Origin: a virus
Strand: one strand, 5' to 3'
IMG/VR virus record: IMGVR_UViG_3300047181_000017
Coordinates: 1-42,038 of that record
DNA length: 42,038 nucleotides
The notes under the pieces are model-generated. The model was not told the DNA's origin, did no database searches, and was given only the letters and a program-made list of their open reading frames with translations. This document shows, piece after piece, positions 32,084-38,992 of this stretch (position 1 is its first letter; every line of letters starts with the position of its first letter). Both the position numbers and the translations under genes were made by a program.

Positions 32084-32111
32084 GTTATTATCAAATTAAT
32101 GTGTATATTTG
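32081..32111 (+). promoter_or_regulatory. Promoter of the structured RNA and KilA-N gene
   Basis: TTTG at 32081-32084, a 19-base spacer and TATATTTG at 32104-32111 match the Bacteroidota consensus exactly. GTG directly precedes the -7 element, as in other promoters of this phage. Transcription should begin near 32117. Confidence 0.8.
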
Positions 32112-32116
32112 TGTAC

Positions 32117-32190
32117 TGAATTGCGGCAGTTTAAGACATTTAAAGCATGGTGAGTAGAGCCCGCAATCTCGAAAGCCGTGCTTTTTTTTA
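32117..32190 (+). ncRNA. Structured RNA / attenuator with pseudoknot potential
   Basis: Between promoter and KilA-N gene lies an RNA of about 73 bases. ATTGCGG (32120-32126) pairs with CCGCAAT (32161-32167). AAAGCATGG (32142-32150) pairs with CCGTGCTTT (32176-32184), one G-U pair, followed by a run of T. The two helices interleave, so they form either a pseudoknot or mutually exclusive folds. This could be a small RNA ended by a terminator, or an attenuator or riboswitch controlling the KilA-N gene. I do not recognise a known class. Confidence 0.65.
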
Positions 32191-32201
32191 TTTTATACAA
32201 A

Positions 32202-32576
32202 ATGGATATAAAAAAGTTTGAAAACAATTTGATCGCTTTTGATTTCGATAATGAAATTGTAAACGCAACGGATATGATTAAAGCATTTCCAGAAAAGAAA
32301 ATGAATAACTTTTTGAGAAACCAACAGACAAAAGACTTTATTCATGAACTAGAGTTAATTACGCCAATTAGCGTAATTAAAACTAATGTAGGTAAATACG
32401 GAGGGACATACATGAGTAAGTTACTTGCTTATAAATTTGCCGCTTGGTTAAGTCCGAAATTTGAACTATTTGTATTCCAAACTTTCGATAAAGTAATTCA
32501 GGAAAAATTAACAAACCAACAAAGGCAGCTTGATTATTTTTGGGATAAACAAGATCAAAACGATTTGTATAAATAA
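32202..32576 (+). CDS. KilA-N domain protein
   Basis: A 124-residue protein with the KilA-N motif VNATDMIKAFPEKKMNNFLRNQ, followed by GGTYMSKLLAYKFAAWLSPKFELFV, the typical second half of the domain. KilA-N proteins are DNA-binding and act as phage regulators or antirepressors. The ATG at 32202 is preferred; an in-frame codon at 32178 lies in the T-run of the upstream RNA. Expression is probably controlled by the structured leader. Confidence 0.85.
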   Translation: MDIKKFENNLIAFDFDNEIVNATDMIKAFPEKKMNNFLRNQQTKDFIHELELITPISVIKTNVGKYGGTYMSKLLAYKFAAWLSPKFELFVFQTFDKVIQEKLTNQQRQLDYFWDKQDQNDLYK

Positions 32577-32593
32577 ACTAATAAAATAATATT

Positions 32594-32974
32594 ATGGAAG
32601 CAAAAGAATTATTAAAACCACGATTTGAGATTATTGCTGACTATCCTACATTGTCATATAATGTAGGTAGAATAATCGAGCCAATAAAAGAAGATAGTAA
32701 TTATTACGATTGTGTTGATGCTCCATCAAGTAATATTATCTGTTATCCGCAAAAATACCCGCATTTATTTAAAAAGTTAAATTGGTGGGAACATAGGAAA
32801 ATAGAAGATATGCCAAAGCGATTAATTTGCAAGGCTATACCCAATGATACCGAAATAATGGAAATCCAAGAATGGGATATGGATATTATGGTTGGATGGA
32901 CAAATAAAGAAAAAAGGCAATGCTGCTCTTTACATTCATTCAATCCTGAATACGGTTATTTTCCTATTGATTAA
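32594..32974 (+). CDS. Unknown protein
   Basis: A 126-residue protein with no recognised domain, found between the KilA-N and methyltransferase genes. WDMDIMVGWTNKEKRQCCSLHSF is its most distinctive stretch. It resembles small phage early proteins of unknown function in size and position. Confidence 0.55.
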   Translation: MEAKELLKPRFEIIADYPTLSYNVGRIIEPIKEDSNYYDCVDAPSSNIICYPQKYPHLFKKLNWWEHRKIEDMPKRLICKAIPNDTEIMEIQEWDMDIMVGWTNKEKRQCCSLHSFNPEYGYFPID

Positions 32975-32991
32975 TCTTAAAATAGAAACAT

Positions 32992-33639
32992 ATGAAAATA
33001 TTAAATTTATTTTCAGGCATTGGCGGTAATAGGAAGTTATGGACACCTAATGGTAATGAACATGAAATTACAGCCGTTGAATATAGACAAGATATTGCAG
33101 ACGTTTATAAACATTACTTTCCAAACGATAATGTAATTGTAACCGATGCACATCAATATTTATTAAACCATTATAAAGAATTTGATTTTATTTGGAGTTC
33201 ATTTCCTTGCCAATCTCATTCAAGGGCAAGATTATGGGGCTGGAAAAATAGCAATAAAGTTGAAACAAAATACCCGGATTTAGGATTATACCAGGAAATA
33301 ATATTTTTAGAAAACTATTTTAAAGGACTTTGGATTGTTGAGAACGTAAAACCATATTACGAGCCATTAATTAAACCCTCAATCGAATTAGGACGGCATT
33401 TATTTTGGGCAAATTTTACCATAGTAAAAACAAAAATAAAGGAAGCCTCTATTAATAAAGGCAATAGAAAAGAATATAGCGAATTACATGGATTTGATTT
33501 GACTAATTTTAAATTAGATACTAGGAAAGACCAAATATATAGAAATTGCGTGCATCCTGAAACAGGAATTCATATTTTAAATTGTGCATTAGGAAAATTT
33601 GAGGACAAAAAACAGATACAACTAAAGATAAATTTATGA
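32992..33639 (+). CDS. DNA (cytosine-5-)-methyltransferase
   Basis: A 215-residue C5 methyltransferase. Motif I is LNLFSGIGG (4-12), motif IV is PCQ with Cys73, and motif VI is ENV (117-119). The end contains RNCVHPETGIHIL, a variant of motifs IX-X. It is short, with a small target recognition region, as in phage orphan methyltransferases. Such enzymes protect phage DNA from host restriction. It overlaps the next gene by ATGA. No partner restriction gene is nearby. Confidence 0.88.
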   Translation: MKILNLFSGIGGNRKLWTPNGNEHEITAVEYRQDIADVYKHYFPNDNVIVTDAHQYLLNHYKEFDFIWSSFPCQSHSRARLWGWKNSNKVETKYPDLGLYQEIIFLENYFKGLWIVENVKPYYEPLIKPSIELGRHLFWANFTIVKTKIKEASINKGNRKEYSELHGFDLTNFKLDTRKDQIYRNCVHPETGIHILNCALGKFEDKKQIQLKINL

Positions 33640-33857
33640 AAGACGAAATAATCCTAACAGTTTTCGATTTTATCGAAACAAAACAAAATCAATTTGCGAT
33701 AAAGGCCAAAGAATTATTAGAAATGTTTGCAAAAGAATACCATGTGCCGATTAAAAAAACGGTTAAGAAACCAGATTTAAAACAGGCGGTCCGTGCATTT
33801 ATCGATAATGGTAAGGGCTATGTTGAGACTATACCGAATTTATATAACGCTTTATAA
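33636..33857 (+). CDS. Small unknown protein
   Basis: A 73-residue basic protein (TVFDFIETKQNQFAIKAKEL), overlapping the methyltransferase by ATGA. No family is recognised. It ends the operon before a non-coding region with a terminator. Confidence 0.55.
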   Translation: MKDEIILTVFDFIETKQNQFAIKAKELLEMFAKEYHVPIKKTVKKPDLKQAVRAFIDNGKGYVETIPNLYNAL

Positions 33858-34122
33858 AAAATAATTCCTATCTTTGAATCGGTTTAAGTTTTTCATATAG
33901 ATTTTAGGTTTAGTTTAGTTATTAGTTTAGCCCGGGTAGTTTCTATTCGGGCTTTTTTATTCCAAATAGTCCACAAATCAAACACAATTTAGCACTAAAA
34001 CGACAAAATGAAATAGTTATCAAAAATATTATAAAATTTAACAATTATTAACAATTAATGTGTACAACGTATCACAATAAAACCTATCTTTACATCATAT
34101 TAATAACTTAAAAATTTGAAAG
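33858..34122. other. Non-coding region between two operons
   Basis: No gene is seen in these 265 bases. They hold a possible lone -7 element TATCTTTG at 33869-33876, a terminator at 33929-33958, a direct repeat TTAACAATTA near 34038-34056, and a possible weak promoter -7 element TATCTTTA at 34085-34092. A transcript of about 75 bases between the first -7 element and the terminator is possible but has no clear -33 box. Confidence 0.5.
33929..33958 (+). terminator. Rho-independent terminator
   Basis: AGCCCG (33929-33934) pairs with CGGGCT (33948-33953), followed by TTTTTT. It ends the KilA-N to methyltransferase transcription unit. Confidence 0.82.
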
Positions 34123-34317
34123 ATGAAAACTTATAATTTGAACGCAAAACAGAAATTCAATTTAGCAACACCTTCACAGCTTAGATTATTGAAGACATTT
34201 ACAAATGTAACTATAAATATCTTTGACAATAGGTTTTTGAACTATTGTTCAAAAGATAAAGCTTCTGAAATAATTGAAGATGCAAAAAAAGGTATTGATA
34301 TAACTATTAATTCGTAG
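34123..34317 (+). CDS. Small unknown protein upstream of ribozyme
   Basis: A 64-residue protein with no recognised domain (MKTYNLNAKQKFNLATPSQL). It ends inside the left arm of the hammerhead ribozyme. Its leader AAAAATTTGAAAGATGAAAAC is nearly repeated upstream of the next gene, so the two genes may come from a duplication of a gene-plus-leader unit. Confidence 0.55.
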   Translation: MKTYNLNAKQKFNLATPSQLRLLKTFTNVTINIFDNRFLNYCSKDKASEIIEDAKKGIDITINS

Positions 34318-34324
34318 AAGTTTC
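34309..34324 (+). repeat. 16-bp direct repeat, copy 1 (ribozyme left arm)
   Basis: AATTCGTAGAAGTTTC occurs here and again at 34568-34583. In both cases it directly follows a small gene. Copy 1 forms the left strand of stem I of the hammerhead ribozyme. Confidence 0.8.
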
Positions 34325-34376
34325 TGATGAGTCTTTGAAAATTAAGACGAAACCCTCGAAAGAGGGTCAAACTTTA
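34315..34376 (+). ncRNA. Type I hammerhead ribozyme
   Basis: All core elements are present in order. Stem I left strand is GAAGTTT (34317-34323), then CTGATGA (34324-34330). Stem II is GTCTT (34331-34335) with AAGAC (34344-34348) and an 8-base loop, then GAAA (34349-34352). Stem III is CCCTC (34353-34357) with GAGGG (34362-34366) and a GAAA tetraloop. TC follows (34367-34368), and the stem I right strand is AAACTTT (34369-34375). Expected self-cleavage lies after C34368. Since both ends enter stem I, it is type I. It lies between two small genes. Confidence 0.88.
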
Positions 34377-34388
34377 AAAATTTGCAAG

Positions 34389-34568
34389 ATGAAAACAAGA
34401 AAAAATTACATTAAAAACCTAGAATTTAGATTTTTCTCTAACTTCGGTAAACTGTATCTAACTGTAGATTACAATCGTAATGGTGAACACAACCATTACA
34501 CTTATTCTAACATACATAGCACTCTGAAACACGATGAAAAAAGTGTGCGAGAATACATAAACAGATAA
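34389..34568 (+). CDS. Small unknown protein downstream of ribozyme
   Basis: A 59-residue basic protein, MKTRKNYIKNLEFRFF and on. A longer reading frame with a TTG start at 34335 would run through the ribozyme, so the ATG at 34389 is preferred. It lies 20 bases after the predicted ribozyme cleavage site. A second copy of the 16-bp repeat and a terminator follow it. Confidence 0.6.
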   Translation: MKTRKNYIKNLEFRFFSNFGKLYLTVDYNRNGEHNHYTYSNIHSTLKHDEKSVREYINR

Positions 34569-34605
34569 TTCGTAGAAGTTTCGCAAATTCTTTTGCGAAT
34601 AAACC
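34568..34605 (+). repeat. Repeat copy 2 with simple hairpin
   Basis: AATTCGTAGAAGTTTC (34568-34583) repeats the ribozyme left arm, but instead of the hammerhead core it is followed by TTCGCAAA paired with TTTGCGAA and then AAAC. It may be a degenerated or replaced ribozyme. Confidence 0.6.
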
Positions 34606-34606
34606 G

Positions 34607-34638
34607 CCCCGCTATCTTAACACGAAGCGGGGTTTTTG
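34607..34638 (+). terminator. Rho-independent terminator
   Basis: CCCCGC (34607-34612) pairs with GCGGGG (34627-34632), followed by TTTTT. It ends the ribozyme-containing unit. Confidence 0.85.
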
Positions 34639-34667
34639 GGTAAAAACTAATAATTAAAACTAAATAT

Positions 34668-34868
34668 ATGAAAATAATTTATTTAAGAGATGAAAATTAC
34701 AATTGGAAAGAATTTAAATATGAGATTCTTAAAGATTTAAAAAATGAATTTGAAGGCAGGAATATCACACTTGGCGATTTTTGCACACTTGGCAATTCTT
34801 GCGCACTTGGCGAATCTTGCGAACAATTCTCAAAACTAAAAAATACTAATTATGGAAATATCAACTAA
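34668..34868 (+). CDS. Small protein with LGxxC repeats
   Basis: A 66-residue protein. Near residues 33-52 it has three six-residue repeats (TLGDFC, TLGNSC, ALGESC), encoded by 18-bp repeats at 34766-34821. Hexapeptide repeats can form one turn of a left-handed beta-helix, but three are few for a stable fold. No function is recognised. It overlaps the next gene by 17 bases. Confidence 0.55.
   Translation: MKIIYLRDENYNWKEFKYEILKDLKNEFEGRNITLGDFCTLGNSCALGESCEQFSKLKNTNYGNIN
34766..34821 (+). repeat. Three 18-bp tandem repeats within a small gene
   Basis: Units start at 34766, 34784 and 34802 with the pattern CACACTTGGCGATTTTTG and near copies. The period is a multiple of three, so the reading frame is kept. 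Confidence 0.75.
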
Positions 34869-35034
34869 ATTACAGGCTGCTAATGTAGTACTAGCATTGA
34901 TTGACAAAAATATCAAACGTGGAGATGCTGATTTTAAAAAACAAGAATATTTATTTAAAACCAGGCACGAAGTTGTTTTAAAAATTAACAACTTGGAAGC
35001 TGAAGAAAAATTGACCAGCCAAGAAACCAATTAA
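34852..35034 (+). CDS. Small helical protein, unknown
   Basis: A 60-residue, charged, probably coiled-coil protein (FKTRHEVVLKINNLEAEEKL). It overlaps the preceding gene by 17 bases. No family is recognised. Confidence 0.5.
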   Translation: MEISTKLQAANVVLALIDKNIKRGDADFKKQEYLFKTRHEVVLKINNLEAEEKLTSQETN

Positions 35035-35044
35035 TTTTTTATAT

Positions 35045-35203
35045 ATGGGACTATTTGGAATTATTTTGCGTAATGTGAATTTAGAAAAAAAAGACAAAGA
35101 AAAAATTCACGAATTGATTAAACATTCAGAAAAAAAACAATTAAAAAATGGAAATTATGAAAACAAAAAAGAAACAAAGAATGATTATGAGAAGAGACAT
35201 TAG
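35045..35203 (+). CDS. Small lysine-rich protein, unknown
   Basis: A 52-residue ORF, MGLFGIILRNVNLEKK and further, with a hydrophobic start and a charged tail. It starts 10 bases after the previous stop. No family is recognised. Confidence 0.45.
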   Translation: MGLFGIILRNVNLEKKDKEKIHELIKHSEKKQLKNGNYENKKETKNDYEKRH

Positions 35204-35273
35204 GAATATGTATATTCAATTTGAAAAATTAATGTACAAAATAAAAGAAACTTACAAATTCAATTTTTCTTAA
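35148..35273 (+). CDS. Small basic peptide, unknown
   Basis: A 41-residue, very basic ORF (MEIMKTKKKQRMIMRRDIRN), overlapping the previous gene by 56 bases in another frame. It ends just before a short GCCGG/CCGGC hairpin at 35280-35294. Low confidence. Confidence 0.35.
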   Translation: MEIMKTKKKQRMIMRRDIRNMYIQFEKLMYKIKETYKFNFS

Positions 35274-35279
35274 CTCAAT

Positions 35280-35297
35280 GCCGGTTCGTCCGGCTTT
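35280..35297 (+). terminator. Short GC-rich hairpin
   Basis: GCCGG (35280-35284) pairs with CCGGC (35290-35294) around TTCGT, followed by only TTT. It may be a weak terminator or a processing hairpin between small genes. Confidence 0.45.
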
Positions 35298-35310
35298 AAA
35301 AACTAAAAAT

Positions 35311-35412
35311 ATGGAATACTTCAAAATATTATTAGAGCTCTCAGCATTGATGTTTATTTTGAAAGATCATAGGCCAAATAACTTAAACGAAAAAAATGAC
35401 AGTATTAGATGA
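35311..35412 (+). CDS. Small peptide before DnaA-like gene
   Basis: A 33-residue ORF with a hydrophobic N-terminal half (YFKILLELSALMFIL), overlapping the DnaA-like gene by 17 bases. This overlap and the A-rich leader support translation, but no function is known. Confidence 0.4.
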   Translation: MEYFKILLELSALMFILKDHRPNNLNEKNDSIR

Positions 35413-35845
35413 AATTTTAGAATGTTGCACTGATCATCTAGGTATGATATTAGGGGCCGTTGAAAGCAACAACAGAAAGAGGGCTTTAGTTTATGCAAGG
35501 TATTTTTATTTTAAATACGCAAAAGAAAAAACAAGGGCAACGCTTCAACAGATTGGACTTACCTTAAAAGCACCTAAGGATCATGCTACGGTAATGCACG
35601 GAATAAAAACGATAAATTTCCAAATTGAAACATACAAAGAATATCGAAAGATACATGAAGAATTAGAGCCAAAAATCAACGACATTATACTTCGTGGAAC
35701 TGAAAGCAAACTTGTAACTATGGAAAACCAACTGATTCAAATAACAAGGCTATTGAATGAAATTAAAGAAAATCATTCTATATTGCAGAAAGAAGTATTT
35801 GAAACTATTGAAAATTGCAGTATCAAATTTAAAAAAACAGCTTAA
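35396..35845 (+). CDS. Stand-alone DnaA domain IV-like protein
   Basis: A 149-residue protein. Residues 5-90 match the C-terminal DNA-binding domain of DnaA: a helix-rich start (RKRALVYARYFYFKYAKEKT), LQQIGLTLKAPKDHATVMHGIKTI with the signature DHATV (62-66), then a helix. The AAA+ domain of DnaA is missing. Residues 100-149 are a coiled coil. It may bind DnaA boxes of phage or host to help or hijack replication; this is inference. Confidence 0.8.
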   Translation: MTVLDEILECCTDHLGMILGAVESNNRKRALVYARYFYFKYAKEKTRATLQQIGLTLKAPKDHATVMHGIKTINFQIETYKEYRKIHEELEPKINDIILRGTESKLVTMENQLIQITRLLNEIKENHSILQKEVFETIENCSIKFKKTA

Positions 35846-35852
35846 AAATAAA

Positions 35853-35883
35853 TTTGTAATATTAAAATAAAGTGTTAACTTTG
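35853..35883 (+). promoter_or_regulatory. Promoter upstream of SMC-like ATPase gene
   Basis: TTTG at 35853-35856, a 19-base spacer, and TAACTTTG at 35876-35883 match the consensus. The context GTGT before the -7 box and the leader ACAATAAAAACTTAA are shared with the promoter at 38934. Confidence 0.8.
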
Positions 35884-35910
35884 CCACAATAAAAACTTAA
35901 TAATTAATAT

Positions 35911-37473
35911 ATGGAAAACGTAAAAATCAAAAAAGTAGATGTCAATAATCTAAAGGCTGTTAGTAGTTTTACAGCCTTTTTTGACGGCAAAAGTGCCCAC
36001 GTTACCGGGGCAAATGGAATTGGTAAAAGTACTGTTATTCGTACTTTAACGGATAGATTAAGAGGTTTAAAACCTTCAATAGTAACAAAAATTGGTGAAA
36101 AAGAAGGTAAAACAGTAATGGAATTAACAGATGGATGCAGATTTGAATGGTCATATAATGATGTTGGGAAAGATGAATTGAACTATTTTACCCCTGCCAG
36201 TTTAAAACCTGTAAGACGTGAATTTTTTAAGCATATTTGTGGCCAATACTTTCCTAATCAGTTTGATATTAACAAATTTTTAACTACAACAGAACCTCGC
36301 AAAAGGCTGCAAATGATTTCTGAATTAGTTAATGTAGATTTAACCGAAATACAAGCAAGATATAAGTATGCTTTTGATTCGCGCCGGGATGCAAAAAGAG
36401 ATCTTAAAATTCTGGAATCTCAAATTAAGCCAAAACCAGAATTTACAGCGATTGAAAGCAAAGAAATTTTAGATATTGAGCAAAATAATGTTGCTGAAAT
36501 AGAGGCTAAAATTAAGTCCAAAAAAGAACAAATTGAAACTGAAAGAAATTCTTTGAATGCTAAATATTTAATTAACAAAGTTGCAAATGAAAAGCTTGAA
36601 AACCAACATAAAGAAGCTTATAGAATTGCACTTGATAAATGGATTGAAAACGAAGATTTAATTCAGGATGAAATTGAAAAATTCAATGATGAACAAAAAG
36701 ATAAATCTAATTTCATCATTGAAAATCAAAACCACTTGGATTTCATGGTAAAAAGCTATCAGGATATAGGAATAGGCAAATTCATTGATTTTGTTGGAAT
36801 AGGCAAGTATATTGATGAACTGCCAAAACCAGAAATTTTAAATGTTTACATCCAAAGTTCAAAGCCTGAATTAACTACTTTAGAATTGCCAGATCCAATG
36901 CCAAAAAGCGAAAATTTAAATGCAATGAAAGCAGAATTAACCGAATTAGAAACATCCTATCAGGGTGCTTTTAATGAATTAGAACAAAAGAAAACTTCAT
37001 TGAGTGAATTAAATTCAGCTAAACAAGTATACGAAATTCAGTTAAAGCAATGGAATGATTTTAAGCGTCAAATTGATGAAAACCAAAAAGAAGTTGACGA
37101 ATTAGAAGAAAATGTATTGTATATTTTTAATGAAATCAAAACAATGATCTCAAAAACAAAACTCCCTTCTGAATTTTCAATTGATTTAACGGACAAAAAT
37201 GATATTCTTTTCCGTCCAAATGTCGAGAGCGATTTTCTTCCTATAACGAATGAAACCCTTGCAAGCTCGGCAATTTTCATTGCAGCGTTCAAATTACAGG
37301 CAAACTATTTGGAATCGTTTAGGGTTGCTCACTTCGATGTAAGTTATTTAGACTTTGAAAATAGGCAAAAAGTTTTAAAAGAAGCTATTGCAATGGATAT
37401 TCAATTGATAACCGAAAGCCCGGCAATGGATGAAAATTCGCTTGAATTGCAGTATAAAATTACAGAAATTTAA
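35911..37473 (+). CDS. SMC/RecF/SbcC-like ATPase
   Basis: A 520-residue protein. Walker A GANGIGKST lies at 33-41. A long coiled-coil region follows (about 145-410), and the C-terminal ATPase half has an LASSAIFIAAFKL stretch (signature-like) and the Walker B-like VAHFDVSYLD near 470. This is the layout of SMC-type recombination ATPases such as the SbcC/Rad50 family, but short. It lies upstream of the RecE-like nuclease and RecT genes, so it probably belongs to the recombination module. Confidence 0.82.
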   Translation: MENVKIKKVDVNNLKAVSSFTAFFDGKSAHVTGANGIGKSTVIRTLTDRLRGLKPSIVTKIGEKEGKTVMELTDGCRFEWSYNDVGKDELNYFTPASLKPVRREFFKHICGQYFPNQFDINKFLTTTEPRKRLQMISELVNVDLTEIQARYKYAFDSRRDAKRDLKILESQIKPKPEFTAIESKEILDIEQNNVAEIEAKIKSKKEQIETERNSLNAKYLINKVANEKLENQHKEAYRIALDKWIENEDLIQDEIEKFNDEQKDKSNFIIENQNHLDFMVKSYQDIGIGKFIDFVGIGKYIDELPKPEILNVYIQSSKPELTTLELPDPMPKSENLNAMKAELTELETSYQGAFNELEQKKTSLSELNSAKQVYEIQLKQWNDFKRQIDENQKEVDELEENVLYIFNEIKTMISKTKLPSEFSIDLTDKNDILFRPNVESDFLPITNETLASSAIFIAAFKLQANYLESFRVAHFDVSYLDFENRQKVLKEAIAMDIQLITESPAMDENSLELQYKITEI

Positions 37474-37493
37474 TTTTATATCTCAAATTATCG

Positions 37494-37504
37494 TGTTATA
37501 TTTG
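37494..37504 (+). promoter_or_regulatory. Possible promoter (-7 only)
   Basis: GTGTTATATTTG at 37493-37504 matches the extended -7 box of the two stronger early promoters. No TTTG is found at the -33 position. It lies 23 bases before the lysozyme-like gene. Confidence 0.45.
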
Positions 37505-37527
37505 ACACATTAACCAAAAATTATTTT

Positions 37528-38034
37528 ATGAGAATTTTAATATTATTTATATTTTTAAGCATGCACCTGGGTATTAATTCAGGTGCATTACTTCACAAAG
37601 CGAAAAAACTAAATCAAAAAATTGAAGTTGATAATTATCAGGAAAATTATAATAAAACCATTGAGTTTTTAAAATTTAATGAGGGGTTTTCTGGCAGAAT
37701 GTACAATGACAATGGATTTCAGGCAATAGGATTCGGTCAACGGCTCGCATTTTATCCCGAAAAAATAAAGGATACAATAACCATTAAGGAAGCTGAAATA
37801 ATCCTAAAAAAAAGCTTCCAAAATCACTTAAAATTAATCCACAAACTTTATCCGAAATTCCACAATAATAAACAATTAAGCCTAGCACATATTAGTTATA
37901 CAATTGGTATTAAAGCAGTTAAAAAACTAGTAATCAACAATCAATTGGATACTGTTAGGCTGCTTAAAATTGGCAAAAAAGAAGTCAGGGAATTTGAAAT
38001 AAAATTATACAATGATGGAGATAAAACTAATTGA
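37528..38034 (+). CDS. GH24-like lysozyme with altered active site
   Basis: A 168-residue protein with an N-terminal signal or anchor segment (ILILFIFLSMHLGI) and a lysozyme-like domain: FNEGFSGRMYND has Glu52 and Asp61, spaced nine apart as Glu11 and Asp20 in T4 lysozyme. The following motif reads AIGFGQ in place of the usual TIGYGH, so the catalytic Thr is Ala66 and the His is Gln71. The fold seems kept but activity is uncertain. It overlaps the RecE-like gene by 23 bases and lies far from the holin candidates. Confidence 0.72.
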   Translation: MRILILFIFLSMHLGINSGALLHKAKKLNQKIEVDNYQENYNKTIEFLKFNEGFSGRMYNDNGFQAIGFGQRLAFYPEKIKDTITIKEAEIILKKSFQNHLKLIHKLYPKFHNNKQLSLAHISYTIGIKAVKKLVINNQLDTVRLLKIGKKEVREFEIKLYNDGDKTN

Positions 38035-38932
38035 AAACTTATCGAATGATGAATATCATAATGGCGAAAAGTATAAAGCCTATTGGAGTTCGTCAAATCT
38101 AAAGAGTTATTTAGATACACCACGTGAAGCATACTATCAAAAGTATGTAGCTGAAAAAAAAGACAGTTCCGCTTTTGAATTTGGATCTCAATTACATGAC
38201 TTTTTCGCATCCAAACATCTTAAAGGATTGCCTTTTGAATGGAATGTTTTTGAACTTCCGATAAATAAAAGCACCGGAGAACCATACGGAAAAGCAACAA
38301 AAGCATATCAAGAAGCTATTTGCCAAGTAAAAAATCCTATTTCATCCAACGATATGGAAAGTATTATTGACATTTGGGACATGATAAAACGATCCGATTA
38401 TGGCTGGTATTTTCAAAAAGAAATTTTGAATAAAGGATTAAGCGAAGCATCTTTTTTTGTCGATGGAATACATAAATACAAATATAGGCCTGATGTGGTA
38501 AACGATAAATATATATTTGATTACAAAACAGTATCCAAAAATTATTGGGATGTCCAAAAATTGAATTATCGAATTAAAGAATTAGGATATGATATTAGTG
38601 CAGCCATGTATCAATATTTTGAACACCAAAGAACTGGGATATGGAAACCTTTTATAATTGTTTGGATATTAAAAGAGCCACCTTATGATATTCTGATAAG
38701 TGATATTTCAGAATATTGTTTTGAGAATATTGGAGACGGCGAAGTATTGGTGAATAACGGCGCAAATGTTTTTATAAAATTAAAAGACCAACACGAAGTT
38801 TGTGAAATGTCAAAAAACTGGCCTGGTATTGCAAACCAATTTGATGAATTTTGCGGAGTCCGAATACCAAAATTTTCTCCAAAATTTGAAAGGAATTTCG
38901 AACAATTTGAAATTGAAAATAATGAATTTTAA
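38012..38932 (+). CDS. RecE-like exonuclease (PD-(D/E)XK, DUF3799)
   Basis: A 306-residue protein. Motifs of the exonuclease VIII/DUF3799 type are FGSQLHDFF (56-64), RPDVVNDKYIFDYKTV (about 153-168, the PD-x-DxK core) and YDISAAMYQYF (about 188-198). It degrades one strand from DNA ends to give single strands for RecT. The RecT gene follows. Both ATG codons at 38012 and 38015 are possible starts. Confidence 0.87.
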   Translation: MMEIKLIENLSNDEYHNGEKYKAYWSSSNLKSYLDTPREAYYQKYVAEKKDSSAFEFGSQLHDFFASKHLKGLPFEWNVFELPINKSTGEPYGKATKAYQEAICQVKNPISSNDMESIIDIWDMIKRSDYGWYFQKEILNKGLSEASFFVDGIHKYKYRPDVVNDKYIFDYKTVSKNYWDVQKLNYRIKELGYDISAAMYQYFEHQRTGIWKPFIIVWILKEPPYDILISDISEYCFENIGDGEVLVNNGANVFIKLKDQHEVCEMSKNWPGIANQFDEFCGVRIPKFSPKFERNFEQFEIENNEF

Positions 38933-38933
38933 A

Positions 38934-38965
38934 TTTGTTTTTTAAAAATTATTGTGTTAAATTTG
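38934..38965 (+). promoter_or_regulatory. Promoter upstream of RecT gene
   Basis: TTTG at 38934-38937, a 20-base spacer and TAAATTTG at 38958-38965 match the consensus. It shares GTGT before the -7 box and the leader ACAATAAAAACTTAA with the promoter at 35853. Confidence 0.8.
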
Positions 38966-38992
38966 TAACAATAAAAACTTAAAATAAATATC

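Noticed and set aside
33869-33958. Small RNA between 33876 and the terminator at 33958
   Set aside because: The -7 element TATCTTTG has no TTTG at the -33 position and no internal structure was seen; mentioned only in the description of the region.
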